From IMG/VR virus record IMGVR_UViG_3300032220_001158, positions 1 through 23,406 of that record: 23,406 nucleotides of DNA. The stretch is one strand, 5' to 3'. Both the position numbers and the translations under genes were made by a program. Under the pieces are notes generated by a model. It saw only the letters and a list, made by a program, of their open reading frames with translations, searched no databases and was not told where the DNA came from. The DNA is from a virus. Numbering within the stretch: the stretch's first letter is position 1; the number at the start of each line of letters is the position of its first letter. Positions 19,402 to 23,406 of this stretch are shown piece by piece.

Positions 19402-19716
19402 ATGGTAACGCTTTTAGTAATATTGTTTTTAACTGATATAGTGTTAGGTTTCTTTGTATGGAATCTATTACGGAAGTTAGAAGCAGTTGAGGAAAATTTG
19501 GATGAGTTAGAAAAAGAATACACTCAGGCAGATACACTTTTGGATTCAATGCAAGGGAGAATTCAAAACGCAATGGATAGAATGAAATCCATAGATAGAA
19601 TTGGTTCGTTTGAAGCCGATGATGAGACGGGTTATGTATTTAGAGAAATGTATAGTATTATAGAAGAATTAGACGGATATTATGGGCAGAAAAGCGAAAT
19701 CACCGAAGAGCACTAG
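19402..19716 (+). CDS. T4-like small membrane-anchored protein, 104 aa
   Basis: One N-terminal membrane helix (VTLLVILFLTDIVLGFFVW), then a coiled coil (about 23-70). The later SIDRIGSFEADDETGYVF segment resembles a protein widely found in marine T4-like phages next to structural and late-transcription genes; its function is unknown. The cytoplasmic part is acidic. It overlaps the sigma gene by 35 nt in a different frame, so the two are translationally coupled. Confidence 0.8.
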   Translation: MVTLLVILFLTDIVLGFFVWNLLRKLEAVEENLDELEKEYTQADTLLDSMQGRIQNAMDRMKSIDRIGSFEADDETGYVFREMYSIIEELDGYYGQKSEITEEH

Positions 19717-20413
19717 GTATTTTACAGCTATAACTGAAATGGCTATAAATGTATATAATAATTTGGATGATATTGATAAAAAAAATCGTATCTACAATAG
19801 ATTTATACAATATCCGTTTGATAAGTTAGCAGAAAATGTAATACATACATATAAAACCTATTACTTTGATGATTCGTATGAAGATGTAAAAGCATCGGTG
19901 GTTGCGTTTCTAAATGAAAAGATGCATAAGTTTAAGGGTGATAAAGGAAAAGCATTTTCTTATTTCACTGTAATTGCAAGAAATTTTTTATTTAATGAGA
20001 ATAATGCCAATTACGCAAAAATGAAAATCCAAGAAGATTTGGATGCTGTTGATATTGGTAGGAATGTTCCCAACGAAGTTGCGGAGTATGAAGCAGTAGA
20101 AGAAAAATCAGATTTTATGGATTTCTTTGTGGATTATATAGATTCAAATTTAAATAAACTTTTTGTAAAGGAAAGGGATAGAAGAATAGCTGATTCGGTT
20201 AATGAATTATTCCGTAATCGGAAGGATTTATACTCTTACAATAAAAAGGCTCTTTATATACTTATTAGAGATAGGACAGGAGTAAATACGCAATATATTA
20301 CAAGAGTTATAGGAAAAATGAAAGTAATATTTGTAGAATTAAATACTGAATATACTAAAAAGGGTATTTTAAAATTAAATCATAACATAGAGAGGTATTA
20401 TGACGAAGGATGA
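19682..20413 (+). CDS. late-transcription sigma factor, T4 gp55-like
   Basis: A 243-residue sigma-70-family protein of the T4 gp55 type, which directs host RNA polymerase to late phage promoters. It has a basic N terminus, a conserved YNRFIQYPFDKLAENVI helix (38-54) and the region 2-like segment KFKGDKGKAFSYFTVIARNF at 83-102. The C-terminal part, with RDRTGVNTQYITRVIGKMK, looks like a small DNA-recognition helix. gp55 lacks sigma region 4. The next gene begins 14 nt before its stop. The recognised promoter is not known for this phage. Confidence 0.88.
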   Translation: MGRKAKSPKSTRYFTAITEMAINVYNNLDDIDKKNRIYNRFIQYPFDKLAENVIHTYKTYYFDDSYEDVKASVVAFLNEKMHKFKGDKGKAFSYFTVIARNFLFNENNANYAKMKIQEDLDAVDIGRNVPNEVAEYEAVEEKSDFMDFFVDYIDSNLNKLFVKERDRRIADSVNELFRNRKDLYSYNKKALYILIRDRTGVNTQYITRVIGKMKVIFVELNTEYTKKGILKLNHNIERYYDEG

Positions 20414-20759
20414 TGATATATTTAAAGGGACGACATTTTCATCTTTATTAAAAGATGTTTATGATAATTCCCGTAAAAAAGACCGACAAATAAAATTACT
20501 AATTGCTCAGTTAGAACCATTGGTTAAAAATTTGAATGATGCATCTGTAGTAGTTCCGTTGATTAAGGAATACTTAGAGGTATCAGTAAAGAATGATGAC
20601 CAATTGGTAAGGTTGGCTGCTATCGCACAAAAACTTTTAGATAAGGGTGGTTCTGATGATGGGTTGTTATTATCAGAAGAAGAAAAGAAGCAGTTGTTAG
20701 AAGCTAGTAGGGATGTAGATGAAAAATTGGAATCCCTAAAACAGGATGAGGATGAATAA
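20400..20759 (+). CDS. small acidic helical protein, 119 aa
   Basis: Helical, strongly charged and acidic at the C terminus (EKLESLKQDEDE). It sits between the late sigma factor and the gp5-like gene, overlapping both (14 nt and 1 nt). In T4 a small protein, gp33, links gp55-type sigma to the clamp; this position invites the comparison, but I see no sequence evidence for it. A structural or chaperone role is equally possible. Confidence 0.72.
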   Translation: MTKDDDIFKGTTFSSLLKDVYDNSRKKDRQIKLLIAQLEPLVKNLNDASVVVPLIKEYLEVSVKNDDQLVRLAAIAQKLLDKGGSDDGLLLSEEEKKQLLEASRDVDEKLESLKQDEDE

Positions 20760-21700
20760 TGCTTGGTGAGGTAACTGAAGTATTTTTAAAAGATGGTAAT
20801 CCCAACGATATTTACAAAATTGGGGTTTCGGTTAAACGCTCTACTGGTGGTGCATCAAATGATTTTGCGTATCCCTTAAATCCGTATATTAAATCAATCC
20901 CCACTATTGGGGAGCAAGTTTATTTAATTAGTGCGTTAAGTTCTATATCCGCTCCTCTTGGTGGCGGATTTTCTTTTTATTATATTTCACCTACTTTTTT
21001 ACAAAGGTCGCTAAATAACAACCCCCTTCCAAAAGGAATTACAAATACCGCACAATCATTTGAGGTAAGTTCTTATTTGAACCCAGTACCGAATGCTTCA
21101 TCTACAAATGATAAAAACAATAATTTTGGTAAAGGGTTTTCTGAAGTAAACACATTATCACAATTACAACCTTATATTGGCGATACAATACTTGAAGGTA
21201 GGTTCGGACAATCTATTAGATTTGGTTATACACCGAAACAAACTGATGCTCAAAAATTACCAACTTGGAACGCGTCTGATTCTGGCGCGCCAATAACAAT
21301 TATAAGAAATACTCAAAACGATACTAATAAAAAGGGATACGATAAATTTGTAGTTGAAAATGTGAATGAAGATGATTCATCTATTTGGATGACTACAAAA
21401 CAAAGGGTATCTTTAAAAACCGCAAATAGAGTATCTATACCTAATATATCGCAATTTAATAAACCACAAGTTATTATTAATTCAGATAGGTTAATATTTA
21501 ATAGTAAATCTGATAATATTATCCTATCATCAAAAAAGGATGTAGCGATATCTACATCACAATATACAACTACAATTAATTTAATTATTTCTGCTATAGA
21601 AACTTTAGCACAGGGAACATTCCCAGTTGCAGGAGCGGCAACCGGCCCACATCCACAACTAGCTACAATACTATCAAAGCTTAAAAATGGTATTGGTTAA
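20759..21700 (+). CDS. baseplate hub protein, gp5-like (no lysozyme)
   Basis: A 313-residue protein of the gp5-like baseplate group of marine T4-like phages. The N-terminal part is an OB-type strand-rich fold (LGEVTEVFLKDGNPNDIYKI, PTIGEQVYLISAL). A middle segment IGDTILEGRFGQSIRFGYTP is the family signature, followed by beta-strand repeats (DRLIFNSKSDNIILSSK), which may form the trimeric needle, and a C-terminal AGAATGPHPQLATILSKL typical of the group. There is no T4-like lysozyme domain. It would form the central spike/hub of the contractile tail. It overlaps the previous gene by 1 nt and leads the baseplate cluster. Confidence 0.82.
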   Translation: MLGEVTEVFLKDGNPNDIYKIGVSVKRSTGGASNDFAYPLNPYIKSIPTIGEQVYLISALSSISAPLGGGFSFYYISPTFLQRSLNNNPLPKGITNTAQSFEVSSYLNPVPNASSTNDKNNNFGKGFSEVNTLSQLQPYIGDTILEGRFGQSIRFGYTPKQTDAQKLPTWNASDSGAPITIIRNTQNDTNKKGYDKFVVENVNEDDSSIWMTTKQRVSLKTANRVSIPNISQFNKPQVIINSDRLIFNSKSDNIILSSKKDVAISTSQYTTTINLIISAIETLAQGTFPVAGAATGPHPQLATILSKLKNGIG

Positions 21701-21722
21701 TTATTACAAAACATTATATTTA
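21692..21722 (+). promoter_or_regulatory. possible promoter before the gene at 21728
   Basis: ATTG at 21692-21695, 19 bp, TATATTTA at 21715-21722, in the gap after the hub gene. The -33 box is imperfect and the start codon is only 5 nt after the box. Confidence 0.35.
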
Positions 21723-21727
21723 TTACT

Positions 21728-22225
21728 ATGGATACAAAAAAACTAATTCAGGCTATTAAAATGTTGGTTGAAAGCGAGGTTAAAAGAAAATTCGCTGAAG
21801 AAAAGAAGGTTTTAAGAGAATCTATTATTAAAGAACTAAAACAACAACCAATAAAGCAATCTACAAAGTTGATGGAAAAAGACCCATTGGATGTAGACCA
21901 TTTATTTGAAACAAAGAAACCACAAACTCAAAAAAAACTATTTAACAATAGTTCGCCAATATCTTCTATACTTAATGAAACTTATCAAAGTGGTGAGTGG
22001 AGAGATATAAATAGTGGAAGGTCTTTTACATCTGATATGGCACAATCATTTGGTTCTATGAAGGGAATAGGGATGATGGAAGAATCCGTTGTTCAAGATT
22101 CAGAGGGTAGAGTAATACCAATGGAAACTTTAGCAAAAACTGATGCAGGTGCAGCAGTTGTAGATGCACTTACAAAAGATTATTCTGCGTTAATGCAGGT
22201 GATGAATAATAAAAAGAAAAGGTAA
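21728..22225 (+). CDS. hypothetical virion-cluster protein, 165 aa
   Basis: Unrecognised. Long charged helix at the N terminus (about 1-40), then Gln/Lys/Pro-rich linker, and ISSILNETYQ with a disordered Ser/Gly part (GRSFTSDMAQSFGSMKG). Its place between gp5-like and gp25 genes suggests a baseplate or tail assembly factor. The bases around the start repeat those at 13568-13585. It ends 3 nt before gp25. Confidence 0.72.
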   Translation: MDTKKLIQAIKMLVESEVKRKFAEEKKVLRESIIKELKQQPIKQSTKLMEKDPLDVDHLFETKKPQTQKKLFNNSSPISSILNETYQSGEWRDINSGRSFTSDMAQSFGSMKGIGMMEESVVQDSEGRVIPMETLAKTDAGAAVVDALTKDYSALMQVMNNKKKR

Positions 22226-22228
22226 TGA

Positions 22229-22663
22229 ATGGCTCAGAGATTACAATATAGGATTAATCCAATTGATTTAAAACCAAATAAAGCGGTTGGTGTGATGCTA
22301 CCATTGGGTGGTAGTCCTATGTTTAAATCAAGTTACACAACCGAACAACAGGCTATATCTAATCTTAAAAACCTATTATTAACAACAAAAGGTGAAAGGC
22401 CTTTTCAACCACTTTTTGGTTCGGATATTTATTCATTACTATTTGAAAATATTCAATCGGACTTAGATTCTTTATTGGAAGAATCCCTCACAAACGATAT
22501 TAGTTTTTGGCTACCTTATATTTTATTAAATGGGGTAGAAGTTAATTCGGAGCCGGATTTTAATAAAGTTAGTATAAAAATAAATTTTAGAGTTACATCT
22601 CAAGGTGCTAACCAAACAATAATTTTAGAAGTTGATAATCAGGGTGGATTATCAATAGTTTAG
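22229..22663 (+). CDS. baseplate wedge protein, gp25-like
   Basis: A 144-residue protein of the gp25/lysozyme-like baseplate wedge family. The key segment LLTTKGERPFQPLFGSDIYSLLF (about 50-72) holds the conserved G-x-R/x-P-x-x-P-x-F-G motif of this family, followed by a C-terminal strand pair. In T4 it starts sheath polymerisation and joins gp6 and gp53 in the wedge core. The next gene encodes gp6, as in T4-like clusters. Despite the family name no lysozyme activity is expected. Confidence 0.92.
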   Translation: MAQRLQYRINPIDLKPNKAVGVMLPLGGSPMFKSSYTTEQQAISNLKNLLLTTKGERPFQPLFGSDIYSLLFENIQSDLDSLLEESLTNDISFWLPYILLNGVEVNSEPDFNKVSIKINFRVTSQGANQTIILEVDNQGGLSIV

Positions 22664-22672
22664 GAGTAGTAA

Positions 22673-23406
22673 ATGTTAAATGACGAAAAAAAAGAAGTTA
22701 GTTTAATTGGCAGAGATTTTTCTGGATTCAGAAAAAATCTTGTAGATTTTGCTAAACAATATTACCCAAATACCTATAATGATTTTAACGAATCATCTCC
22801 TGGAATGATGTTTATAGAAATGGCATCGTATGTTGGGGATGTTCTATCTTATTATACGGATACTCAGTTAAGAGAATCAATTATTACTCAAGTAAAAGAA
22901 AATTCAAACTTATTTCAGTTAGCACAATCGCTTGGATATAAACCAAAACTATACTCACCCGCTACAACTAATTTAATAGTATATCAATTAGTTCCTGCTA
23001 TTGGCTCCGGCAATAATGTTAGACCCGACTTGGATTACACTCTAAAAATTAAAGAGGGTATGCAGGTATCATCAACACAAAACCCAAATGTGGTATTTTC
23101 TACAACTAGAAAAGTTGATTTTGCATATTCATCATCTTTTGACCCCACCGAAATATCAGTATATCAAATAAACGAAAATACCGATGAACCTGTTTATTAT
23201 CTTTTCAAAAAGAGCGTTCCTGTGGTTAGTGGTGAAGATAAAACATCTGAATTTATATTTGGTTCACCAACACCATACAATAAGATTAAGATTGAGGATG
23301 TTGGTATTATTGATGTTGTAAAAATAGTTGATTCCGATGGAGATGTTTGGACAAAGGTAGATTATTTAGCACAAGATACTGTTTTTGAACAAATCCAAAA
23401 TACATC
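22673..23406 (+). CDS. baseplate wedge protein gp6-like (3' partial)
   Basis: The reading frame runs open to the end of the window: 244 complete codons. The N terminus has FRKNLVDFAKQYYPNTYNDF, then ESSPGMMFIEMASYVGDVLSYYTDTQL, the gp6 family pattern (J-like wedge). In T4, gp6 dimers form the inner ring of the baseplate with gp25 and gp53. The ATG at 22673 is preceded by AGGAGT 10 nt upstream, one of the few Shine-Dalgarno-like sites here. It starts 9 nt after gp25. Full-length gp6-like proteins are 500-650 residues, so more than half lies outside. Confidence 0.9.
   Translation, partial: MLNDEKKEVSLIGRDFSGFRKNLVDFAKQYYPNTYNDFNESSPGMMFIEMASYVGDVLSYYTDTQLRESIITQVKENSNLFQLAQSLGYKPKLYSPATTNLIVYQLVPAIGSGNNVRPDLDYTLKIKEGMQVSSTQNPNVVFSTTRKVDFAYSSSFDPTEISVYQINENTDEPVYYLFKKSVPVVSGEDKTSEFIFGSPTPYNKIKIEDVGIIDVVKIVDSDGDVWTKVDYLAQDTVFEQIQNT

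Noticed and set aside
1-23406. CRISPR array, insertion sequence or transposase
   Set aside because: No regularly spaced repeats beyond the three 15-bp units in the VWA gene, and no transposase-like protein or terminal inverted repeats with target duplications.

Overview
The window reads as part of a large, AT-rich, contractile-tailed (T4-like, myovirus) phage of a Bacteroidota host, probably a flavobacterium. The phage evidence is a baseplate block (gp5-like hub, gp25, gp6) beside a T4 gp55-like sigma factor, a dense tRNA array, a CobS/MoxR ATPase with a VWA partner, and many tiny unknown genes, all on the + strand. The host evidence is a secreted protein with a type IX secretion (T9SS) sorting domain, promoters of the Bacteroidota form (TTTG, about 20 bp, TAnnTTTG), and start codons mostly behind A-rich leaders with little Shine-Dalgarno signal.

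Layout. 1-394: end of a DUF458 RNase H-like gene. 397-1979: eleven tRNAs (His, Ser, Leu, Asn, Glu, Met, Ala, Thr, Gly, Asp, Pro), interrupted by a secreted-protein gene and by a 214-nt hairpin-rich segment that looks like a structured RNA. 1999-5381: small membrane protein, T9SS cargo, RpiB, dCMP deaminase and small genes. 5396-6365: tRNA-Leu, a 5' half-tRNA remnant, tRNA-Arg, a small lipoprotein and tRNA-Gly. 6380-11655: hotdog thioesterase, a metallopeptidase-VWA protein, its MoxR/CobS-type ATPase and linked small genes. 11684-14184: seven small unknown genes, one DUF4494-like. 14301-16745: Hsp20, a PurA/PurZ-family adenylosuccinate synthetase and a UvsE-type UV endonuclease. 16890-20759: coiled-coil membrane protein, ClpP-like protease, HD hydrolase, T4-like small membrane protein, late sigma factor and a small acidic protein. 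20759-23406: baseplate genes, with gp6 running off the end.

Regulation is unusually legible. Four promoters (before genes at 7125, 7357, 9639 and 15852) share a 16-bp element with two TTTAA repeats 11 bp apart, then exactly 9 bp, a -33 box, exactly 20 bp and a -7 box. In two of them the element is preceded at a 1-bp gap by TGTGGATAA, the reverse complement of the consensus DnaA box, and by a near-identical terminator, so a whole intergenic cassette has been duplicated. A second promoter group shares TATATTGTGTAAA at the -7/start region.

The genes fit a lytic phage that supplements translation (tRNAs), nucleotide supply (dCMP deaminase, PurA-like, RpiB), DNA repair (UvsE) and proteostasis (Hsp20, ClpP-like), and that also exports proteins to the host envelope. 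The best candidates for something new are the fixed-spacing promoter cassette, the phage-borne T9SS cargo, the PurA/PurZ intermediate and the structured RNA inside the tRNA array.
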